Below are positions 25,364 to 33,984 of a DNA stretch of 64,000 nucleotides, in pieces. The notes under the pieces are model-generated. The model had not been told where the DNA came from, did not search any database, and worked only from the letters and a program-made list of their open reading frames with translations. Position 1 is the first letter of the stretch. Every line of letters starts with the position of its first letter. A program made the translations under genes and the position numbers. This DNA is from Aminobacterium sp. MB27-C1 (lineage in GTDB: Bacteria > Synergistota > Synergistia > Synergistales > Aminobacteriaceae), in NCBI RefSeq assembly GCF_030908405.1, contig NZ_CP133089.1:2170001-2234000 (forward strand), read 5' to 3'.

Positions 25364-27499
25364 ATGCAACACTACAAGCTTAAAGAACTTAACTGCCATG
25401 GCTGCGCTTCTCTTATCGAGGCTGAAATATCGAATATTCCTGGCGTTACAGGTGCTCTCTTTGATTTTGATACCAAAATACTGAGAGTTGAAACTGCCAG
25501 TAATAATCTCGAAGACCAAGTCAAAGCTATCGTTAATCGTATTGAACCCGGAGTCACCGTGGAATCTCTTGATGAAGAACCTTTTCTTCAGACAAAAAGT
25601 TTAACTTCAACATGGAGAGTTCTCTATGAGCGATTTCAAGAAGAAGGAAAAAGCTTAGTTGCAGGAGCGTTACTTTTCGCCATTGGTCTCATTTTCAGAA
25701 AACAACTTTCATCAACGCCATACGCTATAGGAGAATATGGCGTTTTCCTCCTTGCCTATTTTCTGAGCGGCCAAGAAGTACTCTGGAACACTCTCAAAAA
25801 TTTAAAAGCTCGAAAAGGTATGGACGAATTCTTCCTGATGTCTATCGCCACAATTGCTGCCATTCTTATTGGGGAACTTCCAGAGGCTGTAGCAGTTATG
25901 CTTTTTTATAGAACAGGAGAACTCTTTCAAGAGATTTCTGCCTCTCGTTCTAGAAGTTCTATCAAGTCTCTTCTGGCTGCCCGCCCTCAACACGCGCAAG
26001 TCCTCAGAGATGGGGAGGAAATAGAGCTAAAACCAGAAGATGTCCGCATAGACGATCTTATTATCGTCAGGCCAGGAGAAAAGATACCTCTTGATGGAAT
26101 GATCGAATCGGGGTTTTCTCAAATCGATCAATCGCCTCTTACCGGAGAACCTGTTCCTATACAAGCCGAACCAGGCAAAAACGTCTATGGAGGAAGCATC
26201 AATTTACGCGGTGTTCTTACGATTCGAGTTACATCTCTCTTTGAGGAAACAGCCATAGCTAAAATACTCGAAATGGTAGAATTTGCCGTTGCCCGAAAGT
26301 CTCCGACAGAGCGTTTTATTACGACCTTTGCGAAGTATTACACACCAGCGGTTGTTATAGGAGCCGCAGCTGTTGCTATCATTCCACCCCTCGTAGGAAA
26401 TGGCACATTCGCAAGCTGGCTATACAGAGCCCTTGTACTTCTCGTTATTTCGTGTCCCTGCGCTCTGGTAATCAGTATTCCACTCGGTTATTTTGGAGGA
26501 ATCGGAGCGGGGTCACGCCAGGGGATTCTTATCAAAGGCGGTAACGTTCTCGATGCTCTTACTTCGGTAAAAACCGTTGCTTTCGATAAAACGGGAACCC
26601 TGACACAAGGAGTTTTTTCCGTAACCCAAATTGTTCCTCAAGAGGGCATTGAAGCAAAAGAACTTCTTACACTTGCTGCATCTTTAGAGCAAGGATCAAA
26701 TCACCCTATAGCCCGTTCTATAACAGATGCTGTTAAAGAAAACAATCTTATCACTCCAGAATCTCTTGAAGAATTTGCCGGCAAGGGGTTACACGGTGTT
26801 ATAGAAGGAGAAATTATAAACGTAGGAAATTCAAAGCTACTTGATGAAGAGGGCTTCAAAAACATTACAACACCTGAGCAGGGAACGATTGTTCATGTAA
26901 CTCGCGGTAATCATTATCTCGGCTATATTGTTGTTTCAGACGTTATTCGTTCTGACGCTTATCAAACATTACAAGCTTTAAAAAAAGCTGGCGTAGAAAA
27001 AACCGTTATGTTAACAGGCGATTCAGAAAGCGGAGCAAAATGGGTGGCAAATAAAGTAGGAGTCGACACCTATGCAGCGAACTTGTTGCCTCAAGACAAA
27101 GTTACTGAACTCAACAAGTTGAAATCGGAGTTGCCCATCAAAAATACAACAATCTTTGTCGGAGACGGCCTTAATGATGCTCCTGCGCTGGCAGCATCCG
27201 ACATCGGCATAGCCATGGGGGGGTTGGGATCTGAAGCTGCCATAGAAACAGCCGACGTGGTCATTTTAGACGATGCTCCTTCTAAAGTGGCAGACGCTCT
27301 TCTTCTCGCACGGAGAACTCGGCATATAGTGTGGCAAAACATTGTTCTTGCCCTTGCTACGAAAGGATTTTTCATAGCCCTCGGAATAGCAGGCATAGCA
27401 GGGATGTGGGAAGCCGTATTTGCTGATGTAGGAGTTGCCCTTCTGGCTGTGTTGAATTCGACGCGGACAATGAACTTCACCTCGGCGAATACGAGATGA
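25364..27499 (+). CDS. heavy-metal-translocating P-type ATPase (Cd/Zn/Pb type)
   Basis: 711 residues. N-terminal HMA-like domain (LNCHGCASLIEAEI, metal pair CHGC near residue 11), membrane helices, actuator TGEP at about 260, CPC metal site in SCPCALVIS, phosphorylation DKTGTLTQG near 407, SNHPIA histidine-proline pair, and GDGLNDAPALAASDIGIAMGG near 600. It exports a thiophilic divalent metal by ATP hydrolysis. HMA uses NCHGC in place of the common GMTCxxC. Followed after 43 bases by a BFD-like gene. Confidence 0.9.
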   Translation: MQHYKLKELNCHGCASLIEAEISNIPGVTGALFDFDTKILRVETASNNLEDQVKAIVNRIEPGVTVESLDEEPFLQTKSLTSTWRVLYERFQEEGKSLVAGALLFAIGLIFRKQLSSTPYAIGEYGVFLLAYFLSGQEVLWNTLKNLKARKGMDEFFLMSIATIAAILIGELPEAVAVMLFYRTGELFQEISASRSRSSIKSLLAARPQHAQVLRDGEEIELKPEDVRIDDLIIVRPGEKIPLDGMIESGFSQIDQSPLTGEPVPIQAEPGKNVYGGSINLRGVLTIRVTSLFEETAIAKILEMVEFAVARKSPTERFITTFAKYYTPAVVIGAAAVAIIPPLVGNGTFASWLYRALVLLVISCPCALVISIPLGYFGGIGAGSRQGILIKGGNVLDALTSVKTVAFDKTGTLTQGVFSVTQIVPQEGIEAKELLTLAASLEQGSNHPIARSITDAVKENNLITPESLEEFAGKGLHGVIEGEIINVGNSKLLDEEGFKNITTPEQGTIVHVTRGNHYLGYIVVSDVIRSDAYQTLQALKKAGVEKTVMLTGDSESGAKWVANKVGVDTYAANLLPQDKVTELNKLKSELPIKNTTIFVGDGLNDAPALAASDIGIAMGGLGSEAAIETADVVILDDAPSKVADALLLARRTRHIVWQNIVLALATKGFFIALGIAGIAGMWEAVFADVGVALLAVLNSTRTMNFTSANTR

Positions 27500-27542
27500 G
27501 ATAAAGAAGAAAATTTTTGAATTTATAGAGGAGAGGAGACAG

Positions 27543-27797
27543 ATGATGGACTGGGAAAAAGCACCTCGTGATACTGTCGTTTGTTACTGCAAAAATATCA
27601 ATAAACAACAAATATTGCGTGCCGTAACAGATGGAGCAAAAACCTTGAAAGATATTCAGAATATAACCGGAGCCTGTACTGGAAATCAATGCGAGACATT
27701 GAATCCTTCTGGGAAATGTTGTTCAAGTGATATTAACGAACTTCTGCGTATCTATGTACCTGTTTTTGAACGACTTTCAAGTGGCAACTGTGGTTGA
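27543..27797 (+). CDS. BFD-like [2Fe-2S]-binding small protein
   Basis: 84 residues. VCYCKNI near residue 13 and GACTGNQCETLNPSGKCC near 48 make a C-x-C / C-x4-C plus CC set, as in bacterioferritin-associated-ferredoxin-like domains. GGAGAGGAGACAG precedes the tandem ATG codons. It follows the P-type ATPase on the same strand, suggesting a metal- or redox-sensing partner in efflux. The CC and a C-terminal NCG give more thiols than a plain [2Fe-2S] protein needs. Confidence 0.75.
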   Translation: MMDWEKAPRDTVVCYCKNINKQQILRAVTDGAKTLKDIQNITGACTGNQCETLNPSGKCCSSDINELLRIYVPVFERLSSGNCG

Positions 27798-27849
27798 AAA
27801 AAATAGCGATTATGTCTCGTGGAGACAACAAAGATAAAATCGCATACTA

Positions 27850-27885
27850 AAGTAAGAGGGGAACAATATCGTTTCCCTCTTACTT
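27850..27885. terminator. bidirectional terminator
   Basis: Arms AAGTAAGAGGGGAA (27850-27863) and TTTCCCTCTTACTT (27872-27885), one G-T pair, loop of 8, then TTT on the plus strand. The stop codon of the minus-strand gene (27880) lies within the second arm. Confidence 0.85.
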
Positions 27886-28485
27886 TTTGACGGCTTCAAT
27901 ACATCGCGTCAAAGCACGATCATATATCTCTTTATCAGGACAATAGAGACGGAGAACCGTTTTATTTTTTTTCTTTAAGCCAATAACACGCCACTTTTCA
28001 AAGGGTTCTATTGTGTCAACACGATTCCAATATACTCTTTTCTCGGCTCTTTTCGTTACATCCAGGTCAGAAACAGGAAATGGACGAGTGGCAAAAAGAG
28101 GGGCATGAGAAACGGCACGTCCACGTACAGTTACATACAAAACGCCCTCTCTGTCGAGATAAAAGCGCCCATAGAAACGATTGCTGAAAAATAAAAGAGA
28201 AACGAGAACAAAAACACCACTAAACATTAAAGCGGCAAATCCCCCAACCTTAATAGCCAGCCATAAAGCATAAATGGTAAAAACGCCACTCAAACCAAAA
28301 ATAGCAATAACGCCTATTCCCGTTACTACAATCCAAATAAAGAGGGCAAATATGATAAATTCTATAAGAACAAAAGGATTGGAAAGCATGGGAATTCCCG
28401 TTTCCCATGAAAGGGGCTTTTCTTCCCTTTCATTCCGATCACTTCCAGGTTCACGCAATAAAACATCTTTCATGTGCCGAGTCAT
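27880..28485 (-). CDS. membrane protein of unknown function, photosystem/PH-like C-terminal domain
   Basis: 201 residues: a charged 30-residue N-terminus, two hydrophobic spans (IEFIIFALFIWIVVTGIGVI and VGGFAALMFSGVFVLVSLLF), then a mainly beta, basic cytoplasmic domain (RFYLDREGVLYVTVRG...EPFEKWRVIGLKKKNKTVLRLYC), reminiscent of bacterial PH-like domains, ending in a helix. The family was not identified. GGGAGGA precedes ATG 28485. It lies 14 bases after the VIT1-like gene, so they are co-transcribed. Confidence 0.65.
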   Translation of the reverse strand: MTRHMKDVLLREPGSDRNEREEKPLSWETGIPMLSNPFVLIEFIIFALFIWIVVTGIGVIAIFGLSGVFTIYALWLAIKVGGFAALMFSGVFVLVSLLFFSNRFYGRFYLDREGVLYVTVRGRAVSHAPLFATRPFPVSDLDVTKRAEKRVYWNRVDTIEPFEKWRVIGLKKKNKTVLRLYCPDKEIYDRALTRCIEAVKK

Positions 28486-28499
28486 GATCTTCCTCCCTT

Positions 28500-29627
28500 C
28501 TATCCTCCCAAACTTACTCCTATGAGCCTTCCTATAACATAGGTAACGCCAGCAGCACTAAGCCCAAAGAAAATCTGGCGCAATCCAGAGAAAAGAAGGC
28601 TCTTACCTGTAACAAGAGTAATACCGGCACCAATAAGGAAAAGGCCAATGGTACTTAATAGAGCGCTCAATATAATAGCAGCGGTTCCTTCAAGAAAAAA
28701 GAAGGGAAAAACGGGAAATATCGCCCCTATAGAAAACAAGAAAAAGGATGTTAAAGCTGCCTCCCATGCGGAACCGCCAAGTTCGTCGGGATCTATACCA
28801 AGTTCTTCGCGAGCAAGAGTGTCGAGAGCTGTATTAGGATCAGAAATCATATGATGTGCCATTTGACGGGCTTTTTCTGGAGCAATACCTTTGGCCTGAT
28901 AGATAAGAGCCAACTCTTCCATTTCTTCTTCAGGACTCTCTTCAAGTTCTTCCTGTTCAATACCAATCTGATTCTCATAAAGTTCTCTGGAACTCTGAAC
29001 AGAGAGCCATTCACCTAAAGCCATGGAAATAGCTCCTGCTAAAAGGCCTGCCAAACCTGTTATGAGAATAGTATGAGCACTCATTTCTGCACCAGCAACC
29101 CCCATAACAAGGCTTAAATTAGAGACGAGACCATCATTCGCTCCAAGTACGGCAGCACGCAGAGCATTGCCTCCTGTTGCCGGGTGGCGACCTTCAAGGC
29201 GGGCTACTGCCCCACCTTCAAGACCTTTACCTTCTTTAGATAAAACACGGAAAATTCGAGAGTGAGATCGCTCCTGAGCAGCCATGGATTGGGCAAGTGG
29301 ATCGTTCTGCTCTGAATATGATGAACCGGCTTTACTTTCTATAGCTGCTACAGAGGGAAGAATAAAAGAGGTGCCCAATACTTTAGAAAGAAAGGTATAT
29401 GTGCGTAAACGCCATCCTTTTTTGAATACGGGAACCACGCCGCCGGATTCTTCTATTTTTTTCACCCATTTGGCAGCGTGGCTCCGTTCAGTTTCTGCTA
29501 AGCGTTTATAAATATCTGCTAAAGACTCATTTTTTTCATGGAGAGTCATTATATCGTAAAGTTCTGCTGCTTCTAGTTCTTCTAAAAGATTTCGTTTATA
29601 TCGTTTAAGATCATCTGATGCTGTCAA
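28500..29627 (-). CDS. ferritin-like domain fused to VIT1/CCC1-type iron/manganese transporter
   Basis: 375 residues from TTG 29627, which has AAGGAGAGG six bases upstream; an ATG eight codons earlier overlaps that site. Residues about 10-140 form a rubrerythrin-like four-helix domain with metal-type ELEAAELYDIMT...ETERSHA and AAQERSHSR. Residues about 155-375 are a VIT1 domain (LRAAVLGANDGLVSNLSLVMGVAGA, then GALAGAISMALGEWLSVQS-like). Relatives (MbfA type) export iron. Lead gene of a two-gene unit. Confidence 0.85.
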   Translation of the reverse strand: MTASDDLKRYKRNLLEELEAAELYDIMTLHEKNESLADIYKRLAETERSHAAKWVKKIEESGGVVPVFKKGWRLRTYTFLSKVLGTSFILPSVAAIESKAGSSYSEQNDPLAQSMAAQERSHSRIFRVLSKEGKGLEGGAVARLEGRHPATGGNALRAAVLGANDGLVSNLSLVMGVAGAEMSAHTILITGLAGLLAGAISMALGEWLSVQSSRELYENQIGIEQEELEESPEEEMEELALIYQAKGIAPEKARQMAHHMISDPNTALDTLAREELGIDPDELGGSAWEAALTSFFLFSIGAIFPVFPFFFLEGTAAIILSALLSTIGLFLIGAGITLVTGKSLLFSGLRQIFFGLSAAGVTYVIGRLIGVSLGG

Positions 29628-29697
29628 TTTTTTCCTCTCCTTCCAGTACATAAAAAGACGCTTCCATTGTACATTCTGGAGAGAAAAGAGAAAAAGA

Positions 29698-30240
29698 TTA
29701 TTCTTTAAAAACGGGTAATTTTTCGAGATAAATTACATCTTTCCCATCGTAGCCACCCTCTTCGAGTAATACAGCCACCTTAGCCACAACTGTGCAATTG
29801 ACATGAGAGAGAAGGTTTTCAAGTGCCTTTAATGATCCGCCAGTAGAAACAACATCGTCTACAATGCAAACTTTTTTATTTTCAAGTTTCGCTGCATCAA
29901 GTCCATCAAGAACGATAACCTGTGGTTCCCTAGTGGTTATAGACTGTACTTTCTCAATAACAGGATTCTCCATATATCCCTTAACTGACTTGCGGACAAT
30001 AACATAATTTATACCTAAACGTCTGGCTATAGCATGAGTTAAAGGAATACCCTTTGCCTCGGGACAAACAAGGTAATCTACGCCTTCCGGCAATTTTCGA
30101 TACAAGTCTTCAGCTGTTCGTTCTATAAGTTCAGTATCGCCAAGCATAACAAAAGAAGCAATAACAAGATCATCTGCAACACGTACTTTTTTTAAATTTC
30201 TGGTCAAGCCAGAAAGATGTAATTCGTAAATGTCTTTCAC
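29698..30240 (-). CDS. purine phosphoribosyltransferase (APRT/XPRT type)
   Basis: 180 residues of type I PRTase fold. The PRPP-binding motif VCIVDDVVSTGGSLKALENL is near residue 118, with a CPEAKGIPLTHAIARRLG hood-type loop near 60. It joins a base to PRPP. It follows the purine-type permease by seven bases, so import and salvage are coupled. Adenine, xanthine or hypoxanthine cannot be distinguished by eye. Start is GTG 30240, with GGAGTG at the permease stop. Confidence 0.82.
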   Translation of the reverse strand: MKDIYELHLSGLTRNLKKVRVADDLVIASFVMLGDTELIERTAEDLYRKLPEGVDYLVCPEAKGIPLTHAIARRLGINYVIVRKSVKGYMENPVIEKVQSITTREPQVIVLDGLDAAKLENKKVCIVDDVVSTGGSLKALENLLSHVNCTVVAKVAVLLEEGGYDGKDVIYLEKLPVFKE

Positions 30241-30247
30241 TTTATCA

Positions 30248-31351
30248 TCACACTCCGAAGAAAAATTTGATCGCTAATCCTGCAAGCAAGCCGAAGAAGG
30301 GGTTCCAACGGGCAGAGACAAGGGTTGTCGCTGCAATGACCATACCCCATGGGCCAAAGCCAAAAGGCCCAGCAAATTCAGGTGCAGAAACAATAGCTCC
30401 CTGGATATTTGTTGCAAAAGTAACGAAAGTTCCAAGAATAAAAAGGAAACCGGCAATGGAAGAACGGTGCACATATCGTCCAATGACAGGAAGAAGTTTG
30501 AGAAGCAGAATCAACGCCATAAGAGCCATCATAATAACGGAGGCAAGAATGGGATTGGGGGCTGTTGCCGTTCCGGAAATAATAGCCTCTACAGGTCCAC
30601 CGCCAAAAAGAGACGAGCCCATATCCGCCAAGCTGGAGTAAATAGCAAGGTCATCAATGTTGGTGTTAACTCCCGCAATATTGCCCGTAATTTTTCCAAA
30701 ACTGATATTAGCTCCTATGTTGAGACAGGCAAGGGCAAGTCCACCAACTAGGATTCGAGGGTGTTTCCAAATTTGCCACTCGATATTTCCAAAATGGAAG
30801 CGTTCACGTGAAAGGTCGACCTTTACCTCTTCAAGGGCTACTTTTTTGCTGACTCGAAGATAGTTATATATAGCTGTGGAAACAAGAACTGAAATAATAA
30901 TCGTCCAGGCCAGGTCTTTCGTTATAAGCCAAACGGCAAAGCCTGATATCATTGACGCTGTTCCGGACCAACGCTCAGAGTTCAGAAGTTCAACAGCGAC
31001 ATAGGCCAACATAATGCCGACACCGGCCATCATAGATGAAACGATGGTGGGGCCAATAAATTGCACAATGGCTTCATTCAAACCCAGAACTGAAGGAATT
31101 ATAAGAAAGGCTGCACCCCAGAAAACGAGGCTTAAACGTTCTTTAACGTTACGTCCCATAGTTCCAGCCAGGGTAATCGTCTCTGCCTGAAAGGAAATTG
31201 TTGCGACAGAATTAAATGTAAGGGAACCTGCAATACCTATGATAAAAGCGATTGCCGTAGGAAAAGCGGCAAAACCAAAACTTAAAGCGAGTAATCCTTG
31301 AGGAATTCCGTTTACTACAACAGCTAGAGCTGTAAGAATATTGGTAAGCAT
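30248..31351 (-). CDS. NCS2/AzgA-type purine permease
   Basis: 367 residues from ATG 31351, about 12 hydrophobic segments (GLLALSFGFAAFPTAIAFIIG, FGPTIVSSMMAGVG-like, GPFGFGPWGMVIAATTLVSARW). AAGGAG lies 12 bases upstream; GTG 31360 is an alternative start. It is short for the family (usually 420-460). The phosphoribosyltransferase downstream supports a nucleobase substrate. Its leader contains two hairpins. Confidence 0.75.
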   Translation of the reverse strand: MLTNILTALAVVVNGIPQGLLALSFGFAAFPTAIAFIIGIAGSLTFNSVATISFQAETITLAGTMGRNVKERLSLVFWGAAFLIIPSVLGLNEAIVQFIGPTIVSSMMAGVGIMLAYVAVELLNSERWSGTASMISGFAVWLITKDLAWTIIISVLVSTAIYNYLRVSKKVALEEVKVDLSRERFHFGNIEWQIWKHPRILVGGLALACLNIGANISFGKITGNIAGVNTNIDDLAIYSSLADMGSSLFGGGPVEAIISGTATAPNPILASVIMMALMALILLLKLLPVIGRYVHRSSIAGFLFILGTFVTFATNIQGAIVSAPEFAGPFGFGPWGMVIAATTLVSARWNPFFGLLAGLAIKFFFGV

Positions 31352-31482
31352 AATGATCACGTTCTCCTTGTATAAGAGTTCAACTTCCGGGGGACCCCGA
31401 ATGCAAACATTTTTACCCAAAAAGTGTTTTTTGTAAAGGTATAAAGGCAATATTCAGCTTTTCCCCTATTTATTGTTTAAGA

Positions 31483-31488
31483 TATAAT
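31483..31488 (+). promoter_or_regulatory. probable -10 box for the FmdE gene
   Basis: TATAAT at 31483-31488 lies 46 bases upstream of the fmdE-like start; the matching -35 (TTTCCC, 31460-31465) is weak. Confidence 0.4.
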
Positions 31489-31534
31489 AGTGTTATGATT
31501 TTAAAAATTAGTAGCACGAAAAAGGAGGCAAAGC

Positions 31535-32152
31535 ATGACTCTACCGACCATAACATCCGAAAATCTTGAACAGATTATCTCCTTTCACGGACACTGGTGT
31601 CCTGGTCTGGCTATCGGAATACGAGCTGCCCAGATTGCCCTTTCTCAAATTGGGCACAGTTCTGACGAAGAGATGGTCGCTTTGTGTGAAACTGATATGT
31701 GCGGAATAGACGCCGTCCAATTCCTTACGGGATGTACTCTGGGGAAAGGGAACCTTATTGTCCGACCATATGGGAAGATGGCCTTTTCTTTTTACAGAAG
31801 GAAAGATGGAAAAGCGATTCGTCTCGTTTTAAAAAAAGATTCCGGAAAGGGAACAGGCAGCTCCGACTATCGGGAACTTCAAAAAAAAGTCAACATGAAC
31901 ACTATTACAGAAGAAGAACGTCTTCACTTTGAAGAACTTAGAAAAGAACGATGTAACGCGATCATGACAATGCCCATCGACGAACTTTTCGAAATAAAAG
32001 AAGTACGAGAACCTGTTCCTGCTCACGCTCCAATGACAGGAAGTCTTACATGTGCTCTTTGCGGAGAAAGCGTTATGGAAACAAAGGCACGATTTTTTCA
32101 AGGAAATAGCTACTGCCTTCCCTGTTTCGAAAAAATCGTACCTCGTCCATAA
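31535..32152 (+). CDS. FmdE/FwdE-family protein with C-terminal zinc ribbon
   Basis: 205 residues. The FmdE signature FHGHWCPGLAIGIRAAQIAL is at about 18-37, CETDMCGIDAVQFLTGCTLGKGN near 57, and a four-cysteine ribbon CALCGES...YCLPCFEK at the end. FmdE proteins are coded near molybdenum/tungsten enzymes or metal importers; the reaction is unknown. AAGGAGG precedes ATG 31535. It faces a FecBCD-type importer with no intergenic base between the stops. Confidence 0.85.
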   Translation: MTLPTITSENLEQIISFHGHWCPGLAIGIRAAQIALSQIGHSSDEEMVALCETDMCGIDAVQFLTGCTLGKGNLIVRPYGKMAFSFYRRKDGKAIRLVLKKDSGKGTGSSDYRELQKKVNMNTITEEERLHFEELRKERCNAIMTMPIDELFEIKEVREPVPAHAPMTGSLTCALCGESVMETKARFFQGNSYCLPCFEKIVPRP

Positions 32153-32908
32153 TCACCATGCAGGGATAATAACTGGAGTTCCATGAATAAATTCAATATC
32201 CACGTCAATATCGTAAATATCGGCAATAACAGAGGGAGAAATTTCTTTTTTACCTAAAACGTAGCGAATTTCTCCCTTTTTCATAAAAATAAAGCGATCT
32301 CCATATCTCAAAGCCATTGTAAGATCATGAATTGACATCACTGCCGAAAGACCATGTCCTTGAATTATATGCTTTAAGGTTTCCATAATTTCAATCTGAT
32401 TTCGTACATCAAGACTGCTGATGGGCTCGTCAAGCAATAAAATCTGGGGCTCTTGCACCAAAGCCCTGGCAATCGTTACCTTTTGCAGTTCTCCACCGCT
32501 CATTTCATCAAGATAGCGAAGAGCGAGGTCATCAAGACCGAGAGTGTGAATAATTGCATCAACCTTTTTGATGTCACTCTCTGCAAGACGCCACCCAACG
32601 TACGGCCGACGGCCAAGGAGAATAGCATCAAAAGCCGTCAGACGAACTTTTTCGCAACTTTGAGGAACATATCCAATACGCCTGGCAATGTCTCGTCCCG
32701 ACATATGAAGCATATCTTTCTTTTCTAAATGAATAGTTCCTTTTTGAGGTCGATTAATACCATTTAAACAACGAAGAAGCGTTGTTTTTCCAGATCCGTT
32801 AGGTCCAAGGATCATTACCATCTCCTGTCTTCCTACAGACAACGATATATCTTTTAAAATAAGATGTTGCCCATAAGCAAAATGGAGATCCTCAACCGAA
32901 AGAATCAT
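32153..32908 (-). CDS. FecE/BtuD-type metal-chelate ABC transporter ATPase
   Basis: 251 residues. Walker A ILGPNGSGKTTLLRCLNG, Q-loop YVPQS, signature EMSGGELQKVTIARALVQ, Walker B ILLLDEPISSLD, switch SIHD. Cytosolic engine of the importer; overlaps the permease gene (ATGA). Its stop abuts the fmdE-like stop directly. Confidence 0.88.
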   Translation of the reverse strand: MILSVEDLHFAYGQHLILKDISLSVGRQEMVMILGPNGSGKTTLLRCLNGINRPQKGTIHLEKKDMLHMSGRDIARRIGYVPQSCEKVRLTAFDAILLGRRPYVGWRLAESDIKKVDAIIHTLGLDDLALRYLDEMSGGELQKVTIARALVQEPQILLLDEPISSLDVRNQIEIMETLKHIIQGHGLSAVMSIHDLTMALRYGDRFIFMKKGEIRYVLGKKEISPSVIADIYDIDVDIEFIHGTPVIIPAW

Positions 32909-33975
32909 GAACGGCCCCTCCTCAGAACAAGCCAGATAAAAAGAGGAGCTCCCAAGAAAGACGTCAGCACAGAAACAGGAAGGATACGAGGAGCGAGAAT
33001 AAGCCTTGCAGCCGTATCAGCTCCCAAAAGAAGAAGGGCACCGAAAATAGCAGTTCCTGGAATAAGAAATCGATGGTCATCACCGATAATCAATCGAACC
33101 ATATGTGGACATACGAGACCGACGAAACCTATAACACCTACGAAGGCAACTATTACGGCCGAGACAAGGGAAGCACAGAGCATTCCCATAAGACGAATTC
33201 GCTGCACCTGAACTCCCAGCCCCAATGCGGCCTCTTCCCCTGCATCAATAGCGTTGTAATCCCATCGATGAATAAAGAAATAAATGAGCACTATACCGAT
33301 AAAAAGGCTCATAATCCGGAGTTCTTTCCATCCTGCCCTGGCCACATCTCCAAAGGTCCAAAAAACCATAGCCGCCAGCTGGGCATCATCAGCAAAATAC
33401 TGCAATAACATTGTAGCTGCCGTAAAAAGCGAGGCAAGGGCCACTCCTGTCAAAGCCATTGATTCAGGTGAAGCTCCCCTCATTCTTGAAAGCAAAATAA
33501 TAATTCCCGTAGCTATCAAGCTCGATAAAAAAGCGGCTCCAGTAGCAGCGAAGGGGCTAAAAATAGCAATAGCATCTGCTTGACTACTATGCATTTTCCC
33601 TGCCCCAAGAACCATAACAGAAAGTGCTGCTCCAAAAGCCGCTGCATTTGAAATACCTAAGGTAAAGGGAGATCCCAAAGGATTTCGCAAAATAGATTGC
33701 ATTACGACACCAGCAACAGAAAGGGCCGCACCTGCAACAAGAGCAGCTAATGTCTGTGGAAGACGGACGTTCCAAATAATCAATCGCCACTTGCTCATTT
33801 CTCCTCTTCCTGTGAGTGTAGCAAGAACATCCATCGGAGGAATACGAACGGCCCCTAACGAAATTGACATAACCACCGTTACCGCCAGTAAGACAAGCCC
33901 CATACCAAGCCATAACCTTTTTTTAACCTGATATTCTTTATAGACTGGTGAAAGTGTTCCTTCTTCCAAATGCAC
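32905..33975 (-). CDS. FecCD-family ABC permease
   Basis: 356 residues with about ten helices. LGAVRIPPMDVLATL near residue 45, LAALVAGAALSVAGVVMQSILRNPLG near 83, GFVGLVCPHMVRLIIGDDHRFLIP near 280 are family marks. GTG 33975 with AGGGA upstream. The substrate class is an iron chelate, cobalamin or oxyanion; the FmdE neighbour hints at molybdate or tungstate but does not prove it. Confidence 0.88.
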   Translation of the reverse strand: MHLEEGTLSPVYKEYQVKKRLWLGMGLVLLAVTVVMSISLGAVRIPPMDVLATLTGRGEMSKWRLIIWNVRLPQTLAALVAGAALSVAGVVMQSILRNPLGSPFTLGISNAAAFGAALSVMVLGAGKMHSSQADAIAIFSPFAATGAAFLSSLIATGIIILLSRMRGASPESMALTGVALASLFTAATMLLQYFADDAQLAAMVFWTFGDVARAGWKELRIMSLFIGIVLIYFFIHRWDYNAIDAGEEAALGLGVQVQRIRLMGMLCASLVSAVIVAFVGVIGFVGLVCPHMVRLIIGDDHRFLIPGTAIFGALLLLGADTAARLILAPRILPVSVLTSFLGAPLFIWLVLRRGRS

Positions 33976-33984
33976 GATTTGTCC

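Noticed and set aside
27795-27806. Possible selenocysteine readthrough of the TGA ending the BFD-like gene
   Set aside because: Only two lysine codons follow before TAG, and no conserved sequence or hairpin supports readthrough.
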